A stretch of 64,000 nucleotides of DNA, taken from the NCBI GenBank assembly GCA_022571845.1, contig JACZXB010000002.1:169979-233978 (forward strand). The letters run 5' to 3'. Each line of letters opens with the position of its first letter. Positions within the stretch are counted from its first letter, which is position 1. The DNA comes from Candidatus Zixiibacteriota bacterium (GTDB lineage Bacteria; Zixibacteria; MSB-5A5; GN15; FEB-12). The notes beneath the pieces were generated by a model. It was not told the origin of the DNA. It was given only the letters and a program-made list of their open reading frames with translations, and searched no databases. Position numbers and translations under genes: made by a program. This document shows positions 34,239-42,717 of the stretch, in pieces.

Positions 34239-34979
34239 ATGCCGCGTAAGAAAAGAAAAACATTTCATCACGATAACACCGATCGATGGCTGCTGACCTA
34301 CGCTGATCTGATAACACTGCTGCTGGCGTTTTTTATCGTGATGTATTCTATGTCGCGCCTTGATGCCAAAAAGTTTGGCGAAGTCACACAAGAGCTGCAG
34401 GCTGTACTAAAAGGCGGCAACAACGCTATCCTGAGATTTAAGGACAAACAATCATCAAAAGGGCAGGGGGTTCTCAAGCTGGGAAAATTAAAAATGCTGC
34501 AGCAGCTGATCGATAAAAAGTTTGAACAAATTGATAAACAGAAAAAAATTAAAACTGAAATAACCGAGCGAGGTCTGGTTGTTCATATTATGGAGACTGC
34601 TTTATTTAATGAAGGCTCGGAAAGGCTGCGCAATGCCGCTCTGGATGTTCTTGATCTGATATATGAAGAGATAAAAAATACTAAAAATCATATCCGTATT
34701 GAAGGGCATACCGATGACCGGCCAATTAAGAATATTAACTTTACTTCAAACTGGGAGCTTTCGGTAGCCAGGGCTACTTCGGTTGTACAATACTTTGTCG
34801 AAAGTCACAACTTTCCTGCCGAGAGGATATCTGCTCTCGGTTACGGCGAATTTCGACCAATGGTGCCGAATACATCAATAGAAAATCGCGCCCAGAACCG
34901 CCGGGTAGATGTTGTCATTCTTACAGATCAACTTTCTATAAAAGAGCCTTCATCGTCACTTTATGATTTTAATGGCTAG
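34239..34979 (+). CDS. motB: Flagellar motor stator protein MotB
   Basis: 246 residues. One N-terminal membrane helix carries the ion-binding Asp in WLLTYADLITLLLAFFIVMYSMS (about D24). The periplasmic OmpA-like peptidoglycan-binding domain (about 115-235) contains RIEGHTDDRPI, NWELSVARATSVVQYF and NRRVDVVIL. It starts 5 bases after motA. Tyr rather than a polar residue beside the Asp region is typical of proton motors, but the ion cannot be settled by eye. Confidence 0.95.
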   Translation: MPRKKRKTFHHDNTDRWLLTYADLITLLLAFFIVMYSMSRLDAKKFGEVTQELQAVLKGGNNAILRFKDKQSSKGQGVLKLGKLKMLQQLIDKKFEQIDKQKKIKTEITERGLVVHIMETALFNEGSERLRNAALDVLDLIYEEIKNTKNHIRIEGHTDDRPIKNINFTSNWELSVARATSVVQYFVESHNFPAERISALGYGEFRPMVPNTSIENRAQNRRVDVVILTDQLSIKEPSSSLYDFNG

Positions 34980-35099
34980 GTAAGATTTTACCCCCTGCTC
35001 AGAAATTATTTCCATTACAGTCTCAAAATTCTATTCAATCACGCCTGGCCCTTTAGCGTAATTCCATGGATGACAACACGTTAATGCGGCAACTCTGTT

Positions 35100-35116
35100 T
35101 TGGCACAATCGTTGCA
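35100..35116 (+). promoter_or_regulatory. Sigma-54 promoter of the flgB operon (intact copy)
   Basis: TTGGCACAATCGTTGCA matches TGGCAC-N5-TTGCA perfectly. The expected start is near 35127, giving a leader of about 95 bases before flgB that runs through the second repeat copy. Confidence 0.88.
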
Positions 35117-35169
35117 ATACTTCGAACTGAGAAACGATGGAGGACAACACGCTAATGCAACTACTCTGT

Positions 35170-35186
35170 ATTGCACAATCGTCGCA
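35170..35186 (+). promoter_or_regulatory. Degenerate second sigma-54-like site
   Basis: ATTGCACAATCGTCGCA is the duplicate of the intact promoter. The invariant -24 GG is GC-altered (TTGCAC) and the -12 reads TCGCA. It probably no longer initiates, but may still bind or poise polymerase. Confidence 0.5.
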
Positions 35187-35222
35187 ATACATCGAACTGA
35201 TAAACTTTGGATTCTATAAATT

Positions 35223-35636
35223 ATGATTAATAAGTTACAAAATTTTCTGTTTATAAAGAGCGGTGTTCCCAGGCTGGAGAACTATCTGAATCTGACCGCA
35301 CTGCGCCATAAGCTAAAAGCAGGCAATGTGGCCAATGTCGCCACTCCGGGTTACAAGAGCCGCGATATTAGTTTCGAAGAAGAATTCAAAAAGCTAAACG
35401 GTTCAACTCAAGGACTCAAAGGAGAGTTGACCAACCCGGCTCATATAGCATTGGGGCAGCACAAAAGCCGTCCTCCCAAAGTAGAAGAGACAGAGGTCGT
35501 CAAGGATGAGTTTAATTCGGTAGATATTGATATAGAGATTTCAGAAATGGCCCAAAACGAACTTCTCTTTACGATTGGAGCCAGGCTCCTGCAAAGTAAA
35601 TTTGATGGCATCAGAAAGGCTATAACCAGCAGGTAG
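35223..35636 (+). CDS. flgB: Flagellar basal-body rod protein FlgB
   Basis: 137 residues. Proximal rod subunit exported by the flagellar type III system. The N-terminal rod signature is visible as LRHKLKAGNVANVATPGYKSRDISFEEEF; the C-terminal heptad region is DIEISEMAQNELLFTIGARLLQSKFDGIRKAI. It is the first gene of a nine-gene operon (to fliJ) behind the sigma-54 promoter at 35100. No clear Shine-Dalgarno precedes ATG 35223. Confidence 0.95.
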   Translation: MINKLQNFLFIKSGVPRLENYLNLTALRHKLKAGNVANVATPGYKSRDISFEEEFKKLNGSTQGLKGELTNPAHIALGQHKSRPPKVEETEVVKDEFNSVDIDIEISEMAQNELLFTIGARLLQSKFDGIRKAITSR

Positions 35637-35644
35637 GATTAGAT

Positions 35645-36139
35645 ATGGCAGGAATTCTTAATGCAATAAAGGTTTCAGCGGCCGGGTTATCGGTACAACG
35701 TGCAAAAATGAATGCTGTTGCAGAAAACATCGCCAATGCTGAAACAACCAAGACCAAAGCAGGCGGTCCGTACCGCCGTCAGTCTGTAGTTGTCAGTGAG
35801 AACCGCGAAAAACTAAGATTCAGTACGTTGATGCAAAAAGCAGGCAGCAAACTTCATCGCACAAATTCAAAGCATATGACAGGTGTCGGCCAAACAGCCA
35901 GCGGATCAATGGAAATCTCGAAGGCTCAATGGAAAACAGAACGAGCTGGCAATGATGCTTTTAAATTGATTTATGAGCCCAATCATCCGCACGCCGATGA
36001 AGACGGGTATGTCAAAATGCCTGATGTAGAAATTATTACTGAAATGGTAGATATGATGGCTGCTTCCAGAGCATACGAAGCAAACACAGTAGCTATCTCA
36101 GCTGCTAAGAATATGGCCAGCGAGGCGCTGGACATATAA
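35645..36139 (+). CDS. flgC: Flagellar basal-body rod protein FlgC
   Basis: 164 residues, slightly longer than the usual 135-150. The N-terminal rod domain ILNAIKVSAAGLSVQRAKMNAVAENIANAETT and the C-terminal DVEIITEMVDMMAASRAYEANTVAISAAKNM are diagnostic. The middle (LMQKAGSKLHRTNSKHMTG) is a lineage insertion. It builds the proximal rod with FlgB and FliE. It starts 8 bases after flgB. Confidence 0.95.
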   Translation: MAGILNAIKVSAAGLSVQRAKMNAVAENIANAETTKTKAGGPYRRQSVVVSENREKLRFSTLMQKAGSKLHRTNSKHMTGVGQTASGSMEISKAQWKTERAGNDAFKLIYEPNHPHADEDGYVKMPDVEIITEMVDMMAASRAYEANTVAISAAKNMASEALDI

Positions 36140-36156
36140 ACTTTTAGAGGACAAAG

Positions 36157-36486
36157 ATGAAGATTAGCCCAATAGGAATTAGCGCTTATCAACACGTTCA
36201 AAACATAAATAACTTAGATGGCGCCAACAAGCAGCAGGAGGTGACGGATAAGGTCAGTTCAAAACTGACAATCAGCCCTCAGCAGGAGAACGCAATTTCT
36301 GCAGTATCAATCAAGCCGTCTACGGTTATTGCCGAAAACGTCCTGAACGGTTCTGAAAAGGCAGCCCTGGACCAGCTGATAAAAGTCATAAGTGAAAACA
36401 GCGTCTCGAAACTCGGCTATTCCAGAAATGATAGAAATATAGAATCGCCCGAAGCAGTCGGGAAGATTATTGACGTTAAGGTATAA
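36157..36486 (+). CDS. Unknown small flagellar-operon protein (109 aa)
   Basis: Unrecognised, placed between flgC and fliE, where these two genes are normally adjacent. It is soluble and has no signal peptide. The N-terminal half is polar and low-complexity (NNLDGANKQQEVTDKVSSK). The C-terminal half has a short helix (LNGSEKAALDQLIKVISE) and an ending SPEAVGKIIDVKV. It follows flgC by 17 bases with a GAGGA ribosome site and precedes fliE by 3 bases, so it is surely co-expressed. A chaperone, rod accessory or regulator is conceivable. It lacks the FliE motifs, which are in the next gene. Confidence 0.7.
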   Translation: MKISPIGISAYQHVQNINNLDGANKQQEVTDKVSSKLTISPQQENAISAVSIKPSTVIAENVLNGSEKAALDQLIKVISENSVSKLGYSRNDRNIESPEAVGKIIDVKV

Positions 36487-36489
36487 AAA

Positions 36490-36810
36490 ATGTCTGAAGG
36501 TTCAATAAATAGCATAAAATTGATTCCCGGTTTAGCTGACCAGATAATGGTTGTAAAGCCCGGCATTGAAGCCGTCAGCCCGGAGTCAAAAGCAGAGTTT
36601 GGAGAACTCTTAACAGATTTGATAAATTCGGTCAACCAGTTGCATACTGAATCCGGCCAGGCGCAGGAGGCGCTGATGAATGGTGACCCGGTGGAACTCC
36701 ATCAGGTCATGATAAAGGCCGAAGAGGCCGGACTGGCCACCGATTTGTTACTGGAAATCAGAAACAGACTGATTAGTGCCTATAATGAACTGATTAGAAT
36801 GCCAATCTAA
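36490..36810 (+). CDS. fliE: Flagellar hook-basal body protein FliE
   Basis: 106 residues, the standard FliE size. It joins the MS ring to the rod. The diagnostic C-terminal half is visible: FGELLTDLINSVNQLHTESGQAQEALMNGDPVELHQVMIKAEEAGLATDLLLEIRNRLISAYNELIRMPI. The N-terminal 30 residues are variable. It is followed after about 70 bases by fliF in the same operon. Confidence 0.93.
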   Translation: MSEGSINSIKLIPGLADQIMVVKPGIEAVSPESKAEFGELLTDLINSVNQLHTESGQAQEALMNGDPVELHQVMIKAEEAGLATDLLLEIRNRLISAYNELIRMPI

Positions 36811-36877
36811 ATAGGATTTTTGGATAGGCTGATGTGACAATAGGATGTCGCATCAATACATATAGATAGGAACTTAA

Positions 36878-38437
36878 ATGGAACAGCTTAAGGCGTTCTG
36901 GGAAAATTTGATGGCCTACGTTGGCCAGATGACTGCCAGCCAGGTGATGCTGCTGTTTGGTATTACAGCAGGATCTATCGTTGGTATAGTCTTTATGGTC
37001 GGCTGGCTCAGCAGTGTTACATACTCACGTCTATATTCTAATCTCAGCGAAGAAGCATCGGGCGAGATAATTACTTATCTTAACGATAACAAAATTCCTT
37101 TCACAATCTCTCAAAGAGGCCGCGCTATAGATGTGCCTTCTGATAAAGTCTACCAGACCAGAATAAGTCTGGCCTCAGAAGGACTGCCCAACGCAGGGTA
37201 TTTGGGGTATTCTATCTTTGACCAGAATCAACTTGGTATGACGGATTTTCTACAAAATCTGAATTTCCGCCGCGCCCTTGAGGGAGAGCTGACTCGTACC
37301 ATCATTCAGTTGGAAGAAGTCTCTGCTGCCAGAGTTCACCTGGTTATGCCCAAAGATAGACTGTTTAAGAAAGACCAAAACCAAACCACAGCTTCGGTTG
37401 TTCTCAAACTAAAAGGACAGAGCGGCCTGTCGGGTATGCAGATTAACGGTATAACTCATCTGGTTGCTTCGTCTGTTGAAGGCTTAACTCCTGATAAGAT
37501 TACAATCGTTGACTACAATGGCAATCTGTTATCATCCGGACAGCAACATGACCCTCTGGCGGGATTGTCGTCATCACAGCTTCAGGTTCGTAAGAATGTA
37601 GAACAATACCTTGAAGAGAAGGCAGAATCTATGCTGGCCACCGTGCTGGGTGTCGGCAAAGCGGTTGTTCGTATAACTGTTGACCTTAATTTTCAGCAGG
37701 TTGAACGGACCGCGGAGACATATGATCCCAATACGCCTTCTATACGAAGCGAAGAAAAAACACGCGCCACAAATAGTTCAATAGATAAACAGGAAGAATC
37801 TGCTGAAAACGAGGAAGAGTCGTCAACAGAAACGACCATTACAAACTATGAACTTAACAAAACCGTTGAGCACATCGTCAACGCGGTTGGTACAGTTGAC
37901 CGGCTATCTATCGCAGTAATGATTGATGGCATTTACGTTCCAGCTGACGAAGAGGGCGGCGAACCCGTATATCAGCCTCGTAGTCAGGAAGAACTCGATA
38001 GACTTTCTTCGATAGTCAGAAATGCAGTAGGCTTTGACCAGCAGAGAAGCGACCAGATAGAAATGTTTAACATTTCCTTTGACCGCCAATCGTTAGAAGT
38101 CGACCAGACAGCTCTGGACTCAATGTACATGAGAGAATTCATCCTGGAGATCGCTCAAAAGGTTGGAACTGTGCTCTTGTTCGTATTCTTGTTCTTCTTT
38201 GTAAAGAAACGAGTTAAAAAGTTCTTTGAAGTGTTGGGCAAATTTACAATTCCTTCTCAACCGGTAAGAGTTGCCAGCACTGGAGCGACACAAGTTGCGC
38301 CTATAAAGCAAGCGCCGGAGGTTCAGCCGATTGTAGCAGAAAAGCGCGAACCAACTCTGATTGACCAAATGCAGGAAACCGCCAAAGGTGAACCGGAAGA
38401 AATAGCAAAAGTAATTAAAACAATAATGGTTGACTAA
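36878..38437 (+). CDS. fliF: Flagellar MS-ring protein FliF
   Basis: 519 residues. The first membrane helix (LLFGITAGSIVGIVFMVGWL) is followed by a periplasmic ring-building region with YSNLSEEASGEIITYLNDNKIPF and RRALEGELTRTIIQLEEVSAARVHLVMP. The second helix, VGTVLLFVFLFFFVKKRVKKFF, is at about 425. The cytoplasmic tail ends in PEEIAKVIKTIMVD, the short segment that binds FliG. It forms the inner-membrane MS ring that houses the export gate. It starts 67 bases after fliE. Confidence 0.95.
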   Translation: MEQLKAFWENLMAYVGQMTASQVMLLFGITAGSIVGIVFMVGWLSSVTYSRLYSNLSEEASGEIITYLNDNKIPFTISQRGRAIDVPSDKVYQTRISLASEGLPNAGYLGYSIFDQNQLGMTDFLQNLNFRRALEGELTRTIIQLEEVSAARVHLVMPKDRLFKKDQNQTTASVVLKLKGQSGLSGMQINGITHLVASSVEGLTPDKITIVDYNGNLLSSGQQHDPLAGLSSSQLQVRKNVEQYLEEKAESMLATVLGVGKAVVRITVDLNFQQVERTAETYDPNTPSIRSEEKTRATNSSIDKQEESAENEEESSTETTITNYELNKTVEHIVNAVGTVDRLSIAVMIDGIYVPADEEGGEPVYQPRSQEELDRLSSIVRNAVGFDQQRSDQIEMFNISFDRQSLEVDQTALDSMYMREFILEIAQKVGTVLLFVFLFFFVKKRVKKFFEVLGKFTIPSQPVRVASTGATQVAPIKQAPEVQPIVAEKREPTLIDQMQETAKGEPEEIAKVIKTIMVD

Positions 38438-38439
38438 TT

Positions 38440-39459
38440 ATGCCCGAAATGGAATATGAAAAATTAAGTTCGATGCAGAAAGCGGCAGTGGCTCTAATCG
38501 CATTTGGGGCAGAAGTCTCAGCCTTGGTTCTCAAGGGAATGAATGAAAAGGACCTTGAACGTATTACGATAGAAATTGCGAACATGCGTGACGTGCCGGC
38601 TGATATAGAAAAAAGGGTCATTGAAGATTGCCACGATATCTTTATAGCCAGGCAATACATTTCTCAGGGAGGTGTGGATTTCGCCAAAACTATTTTGGAA
38701 AAGGCAGTAGGTCCAACCAGGGCCAAAGAAATACTTAGCAGACTGGAATCATCGCTTTATTCAAAAGGCTTTTCGTTGCTGAAAGATATTGACCCCAAGC
38801 AACTTTCCCAATTCCTGCAAAGTGAACATCCGCAGACAATCTCATTGATTCTAACTCAGCTGGCGCCGGCACATTCTGCTTCCGTACTGAGTGAATTTGC
38901 CGGAGAGCTTCAGGCCGAAGTTGCTTTGCGAATTGCGACAATGGAAAAAATTGCGCCGGAAATTCTCGGTGAGATTGAGCAAACACTTGAAGGTCACTTC
39001 GAAAAGGGAGGTTCATCCAGCATGTCAGCGACTGGCGGAGCCAAAGCTATGGCAGAACTGTTGAATCTGATGGATACAACTGCGGAAAAAAATATCATGC
39101 TCTCGCTGGAGGCTGATGATGCCGATTTGGCTGCGGAAATCAAGAATATGATGTTTGTCTTTGATGATATCGTACTGCTTGATGACCGTTCCGTTCAGAA
39201 AGTTCTCAAAGAAGTTGAAACAAAAGACCTTTCGATTGCTCTTAAAGCCACCAGTGATGAAGTTAAAAATAAAATCTTTAGCAATGTTTCAGAGCGCGTA
39301 TCTAAGATGGTCGCAGAAGAGATGGAATACATGGGGCCTACCAGACTCAGCGATGTGGAAACAGCACAATCCCGCATTGTGGAAGTTATCAGAAGACTCG
39401 AAGATGAAGGTCAGATATTTATTTCCGGCCGCGGTGGCAAAGAGGATATCATTGTCTAA
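38440..39459 (+). CDS. fliG: Flagellar motor switch protein FliG
   Basis: 339 residues in three armadillo-like domains. The N-terminal domain (SSMQKAAVALIAFGAEVSALVLKGM) binds FliF. The middle domain has the conserved SEHPQTISLILTQLAPAHSASVL. The C-terminal domain (about 225-330) carries the charged torque helix (FDDIVLLDDRSVQKVLKEVETKDLSIALK). It transmits stator force to the rotor and reads FliM. It starts 3 bases after fliF. Confidence 0.96.
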   Translation: MPEMEYEKLSSMQKAAVALIAFGAEVSALVLKGMNEKDLERITIEIANMRDVPADIEKRVIEDCHDIFIARQYISQGGVDFAKTILEKAVGPTRAKEILSRLESSLYSKGFSLLKDIDPKQLSQFLQSEHPQTISLILTQLAPAHSASVLSEFAGELQAEVALRIATMEKIAPEILGEIEQTLEGHFEKGGSSSMSATGGAKAMAELLNLMDTTAEKNIMLSLEADDADLAAEIKNMMFVFDDIVLLDDRSVQKVLKEVETKDLSIALKATSDEVKNKIFSNVSERVSKMVAEEMEYMGPTRLSDVETAQSRIVEVIRRLEDEGQIFISGRGGKEDIIV

Positions 39460-40144
39460 AGTTGTCAGGATCACACAAGAAGCTCCTGTGGTTTACATCG
39501 GTGACAAGAGACTTGACATTGAAAAAGATGCCGAATCTGTGTCGATTCTCAGGCACGTTTTTCCTGAGGTTCGTGTTGAAACTGCTGCCGACGGTATCAA
39601 ATTGATACCTGCCCGCGAAATACTCAAAATAAACCAGGTACTGACGCATGAAAAAGAGCTTTCTGAAAAATCAGGCCGAGAGCAAGGTTACCAACAAGGG
39701 CTAAAAGAAGGACTTGCAGAGGCAGAAAGAGTGCTGCATGATTTTGAAAGTGCGATTTCTACTGCCATAAACGAAAGACAGCGGCTTTTCGAAGATGCCA
39801 AATCTAACATTCTCTCACTGGTGATGCAAATCAGCCGCAAAGTTACCTTTGACGCTATCTCGGTTGACCCGGAAGCGACTCTACACATTATTAGCAAAGT
39901 AGTTGATAGTCTGGTAGACAAAAGTTTTATTAAAATTAAAGTCAATCCGAACCATCTACCCATTGTCGAGCAAAACATTGACAAATTTTTAAAGAATAAT
40001 TCTACAATTAAAGAAATCAAAATAGAACCTGACAGCAGAGTAGATTTCGGGGGCTGTCTGATAGAAACGCCTACCGGAGATATCGACGCCAGGATTGATT
40101 CTCAGCTTAATTCAATTGAACAGACACTAATTTCAGAGGAATAA
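39452..40144 (+). CDS. fliH: Flagellar export regulator FliH
   Basis: 230 residues from TTG 39452, which overlaps the fliG stop by 8 bases and follows GAGG at correct spacing. The ORF track start at 39155 reads through fliG out of frame and is rejected. A basic N-terminus is followed by the Gly-rich GREQGYQQGLKEGLAEAE repeat (GxxxG helix) and the C-terminal V-ATPase E-like domain (ISRKVTFDAISVDPEATLHIISKVVDSL). It forms the peripheral stalk that holds the FliI ATPase at the export gate. Confidence 0.9.
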   Translation: MSKVVRITQEAPVVYIGDKRLDIEKDAESVSILRHVFPEVRVETAADGIKLIPAREILKINQVLTHEKELSEKSGREQGYQQGLKEGLAEAERVLHDFESAISTAINERQRLFEDAKSNILSLVMQISRKVTFDAISVDPEATLHIISKVVDSLVDKSFIKIKVNPNHLPIVEQNIDKFLKNNSTIKEIKIEPDSRVDFGGCLIETPTGDIDARIDSQLNSIEQTLISEE

Positions 40145-40149
40145 AACTC

Positions 40150-41493
40150 TTGGCGCAAATTGCCTATCAGATGTATGCCGAAAGAATTGACCAGCTTAAT
40201 CCTATAAAGCATTACGGCAAAGTTACCAAAGTGATCGGACTGGTCGTAGAATCAGCAGGGCCGGCGGTATCGATCGGCAGACTCTGTACAATAGAGAGCA
40301 AAGAGAACGGCACCAGAATAAAAGCCGAAGTAGTAGGATTCAGAGACGACCGCATCGTACTCATGCCGCTCGGACCTATTACCGGAATAACTCCCGGTTC
40401 TATTGTGACTTCAAATTATGAGGAGCTCAGGGTTCCTGTCGGTAAAGAATTGATCGGTCGTGTACTGGGAGGACTGGGACAGCCTATAGACGACCTCGGC
40501 CCGATTGAAAGTTCAACGACGGTAGCTGTCAACAATAAGCCGATTCCTGCACTAAGACGGCGCAAAATCACCAATAGACTACTAACCGGAATTAAATCAA
40601 TTGATTTAACTATGAGCGTAGCTCAGGGTCAGCGCTTAGGAATTTTTGCAGGCTCCGGCATTGGAAAATCGATAATGCTGGGCATGATGGCCAGAGGAAC
40701 ATCGGCAGACATTAATGTAATTGCTTTAATAGGGGAACGTGGTCGAGAAGTGCGAGAGTTTATCGAAAATGACCTGGGTCCGGAGGGAATGAAAAACTCT
40801 ATAGTAGTGGCGGTTACCTCAGATGAACCGCCTCTGATTAGAATCAAGGGTGCCATGGTGGCGACAGCCATAGCAGAATATTTCAGAGACCAGGGCAAAA
40901 ATGTTTTACTGTTGTTTGATTCCTTGACCAGAGTTTCAATGGCGCAGCGAGAAATAGGCATAGCAGCAGGTGAGCCGCCGACAACAAAAGGATACACGCC
41001 TTCGGTCTTTGCCATGCTTCCGGCTTTGCTTGAGCGGGCCGGGCTATCGCAAAAAGGCTCAATAACAGGATTTTATGCGGTCCTGGTCGAAGGTGATGAC
41101 TTCAATGAACCAATCGCAGACGCAGTGCGCTCTATTTTGGATGGCCACGTAACACTCTCGCGTAAAATGGCCTCACTCAATCAATATCCGGCTATTGATA
41201 TTCTGGATTCAGTCAGTCGCTTGATGAAAAATGTTTCAACAGATGAAGAGATGGAAATTGCAGCTCAGACCAGAAAGGTCATAGCCATCTATCGTGAAGC
41301 AGAAGACCTGATAAATATAGGAGCTTATGTTAAGGGTTCGAATCCTGAAATTGATGATGCCATCATAAAGAACAGAAAGCTTCTGGATTTTTTCCGCCAG
41401 GGAATCAACGAAATAGATGACTACGAAACGTCATATCAATACCTCAAAGAAATATTTAAACCTGCAGAAACAGGGACCAATGAAAAAGTTTAA
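40150..41493 (+). CDS. fliI: Flagellum-specific ATPase FliI
   Basis: 447 residues, F1-beta-like ATPase that energises flagellar export. The P-loop is GIFAGSGIGKSIMLGMMARG (about 170), Walker B VLLLFDSLTRVSMAQREI, and the GEPPTTKGYTPSVFAMLPALLERAG stretch is diagnostic for FliI/SctN. The TTG 40150 start follows AGAGGA. Its 3' end overlaps fliJ by 14 bases. Confidence 0.96.
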   Translation: MAQIAYQMYAERIDQLNPIKHYGKVTKVIGLVVESAGPAVSIGRLCTIESKENGTRIKAEVVGFRDDRIVLMPLGPITGITPGSIVTSNYEELRVPVGKELIGRVLGGLGQPIDDLGPIESSTTVAVNNKPIPALRRRKITNRLLTGIKSIDLTMSVAQGQRLGIFAGSGIGKSIMLGMMARGTSADINVIALIGERGREVREFIENDLGPEGMKNSIVVAVTSDEPPLIRIKGAMVATAIAEYFRDQGKNVLLLFDSLTRVSMAQREIGIAAGEPPTTKGYTPSVFAMLPALLERAGLSQKGSITGFYAVLVEGDDFNEPIADAVRSILDGHVTLSRKMASLNQYPAIDILDSVSRLMKNVSTDEEMEIAAQTRKVIAIYREAEDLINIGAYVKGSNPEIDDAIIKNRKLLDFFRQGINEIDDYETSYQYLKEIFKPAETGTNEKV

Positions 41494-41935
41494 GTATCGT
41501 TTTGAGCCTCTTCTGAAAGTCAAATCTGAAAGAGAAAAGCAAAAACAAAAAGAATTTGCCCTGATGAAACAAAAAGTAAATTGTCAAACTCAGAAAATTC
41601 AGCAGGTAGACAAAGATTTTAATATTTCTCTAAACAAACAAAGGCAAGAGCAGGTAAATAAAATATCCGTTGCAGAAATGCTTGTTTACGGACGCTATTA
41701 TGTTAAGCTGAAAAAAGAGAACATAACTAACATCGAAATGTTAAGAGCTCTCAAAGTAGGGCTTGAAAAAAAGCGTAAATCTCTGGTTGAGTCTACAACA
41801 GAAAAGAAAAAATATGAAAAGCTTAAAGAAAATTTATTAATCAGATATAAAAGTGACTCTGCCAAAGCAGAAACGAAAGATAACGACGAGATAGCTTCTA
41901 ATAATTATAGCTTCAAAAACAGCAGCCTAAAATAA
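41480..41935 (+). CDS. fliJ: Flagellar export chaperone FliJ
   Basis: 151 residues from ATG 41480 inside the fliI end; the longer ORF (41417) is the antiphase reading of fliI. MKKFKYRFEPLLKVKSEREKQKQKEFA is the typical FliJ start, and the whole chain is a Lys/Glu/Gln-rich two-helix coiled coil. It sits in the FliI hexamer like the F1 gamma stalk. It is the last gene of the flgB operon; only 8 bases separate it from the convergent dockerin gene. No fliK, flgD or flgE follows, unlike many genomes. Confidence 0.88.
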   Translation: MKKFKYRFEPLLKVKSEREKQKQKEFALMKQKVNCQTQKIQQVDKDFNISLNKQRQEQVNKISVAEMLVYGRYYVKLKKENITNIEMLRALKVGLEKKRKSLVESTTEKKKYEKLKENLLIRYKSDSAKAETKDNDEIASNNYSFKNSSLK

Positions 41936-41943
41936 GCAGACCT

Positions 41944-42717
41944 CTAATACGGGCAATCCGGCGGCGGCTGACCCCCGCGGAAAATGAAATCAACCAGATA
42001 AACAAGATCGACGACATTGACATTGCCGTCCGGGTCCTGATCGAAATCGCCCTCTTCGGGACAAAACAATTCCGGTCCGCCGCGAAAGATTCTGTCAACC
42101 AAATAGGTTAAGTCAAGAATATTGGCGTCAACTCCATCATAGTTGACGTCGCCTACCTGGTCAATACAGCAAAGTTCCCTGTTAATATACAGGTAACCAA
42201 ATTCAAATTGGGGTGCAAACTGGTTTGCCAAAGAATCTGAAAAAGAAGTACTCCAATGTATCAGTAGATTCTGAACGTTTACAGAATCAATTTTTACCAG
42301 GATCGAATCCAGGGAGTCGGGATAGGAGAAGTGTAAATGTCCCAATAGTCCGCTTCCTGAAGGTATCAAGGGTTCACTCAGAGGAAAACCCCATATAGAT
42401 ATGGCAGAGTCCAAATAGTGTCGGGTCATACCTTTGGTAGGAATATAGTCAACCCGGCTTCCGACGAACGAAAAAGAATCCAGAAATATCAAGGCGGGGT
42501 CATAGTCATATTTTAAGGTGATCTCGAAACCTGCCAGAGGTTGATCATTTACAAAGCTGATAGCAACTGCCCACTCCGACAGGGGAGACTGAGTAGAATC
42601 AATATAGACAGTATCAGGTAAATTGGGGTCCTGGGCAAAGGCAGAGCTTTTTGCCGAAAATGCCGCCAAAAGCAGCAATGCAATTATAATCGACAGTATT
42701 TTTATTCTAAAACGCAT
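41944..42717 (-). CDS. Secreted cohesin-like/dockerin-like protein inside the flagellar cluster
   Basis: 257 residues from the Met of MRFRIKILSIIIALLLLAAF (signal peptide, cleavage near AFAQ). The middle (about 40-175) resembles a cohesin/carbohydrate-binding beta-sandwich (PLAGFEITLKYDYDPALIFLDS). Two dockerin-like calcium repeats close the protein (VGDVNYDGVDANILDLTYLVD and NVNVVDLVYLVDFIFRGG). The same repeats occur at 3166-4401. It is on the opposite strand between fliJ and flgF, splitting the flagellar gene set. A cell-surface or extracellular role is likely; partners are unknown. The upstream start at 42741 lacks a ribosome site. Confidence 0.85.
   Translation of the reverse strand: MRFRIKILSIIIALLLLAAFSAKSSAFAQDPNLPDTVYIDSTQSPLSEWAVAISFVNDQPLAGFEITLKYDYDPALIFLDSFSFVGSRVDYIPTKGMTRHYLDSAISIWGFPLSEPLIPSGSGLLGHLHFSYPDSLDSILVKIDSVNVQNLLIHWSTSFSDSLANQFAPQFEFGYLYINRELCCIDQVGDVNYDGVDANILDLTYLVDRIFRGGPELFCPEEGDFDQDPDGNVNVVDLVYLVDFIFRGGQPPPDCPY

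Larger units (their letters stand above)
35066..35206 (+). repeat. Tandem 70-71 bp duplication containing two sigma-54 sites
   Basis: Two head-to-tail copies, 35066-35136 and 35137-35206, share GACAACACG-TAATGC, CTCTGT, GCACAATCG, GCAATAC and TCGAACTGA. Copy 1 holds an intact sigma-54 promoter and copy 2 a degenerate one. They fill the gap between motB and flgB. Confidence 0.9.

Noticed and set aside
35066-35206. Short CRISPR-like or tandem-repeat array
   Set aside because: There are only two copies, with no spacers and promoter elements inside; it is a promoter duplication.
36157-36486. This ORF as FliE
   Set aside because: FliE motifs (DLINSVNQLHTESGQAQEAL, LLLEIRNRLISAYNELIRMPI) are in the next gene, 36490-36810.
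39155-40144. 329-residue ORF as full-length FliH
   Set aside because: Its first 99 residues overlap fliG in another frame and look non-coding. The real start is TTG 39452 with a ribosome site.
41417-41479. N-terminal extension of FliJ
   Set aside because: It is an antiphase reading of the fliI end; the canonical FliJ start MKKFKYRFEPLL is at 41480.
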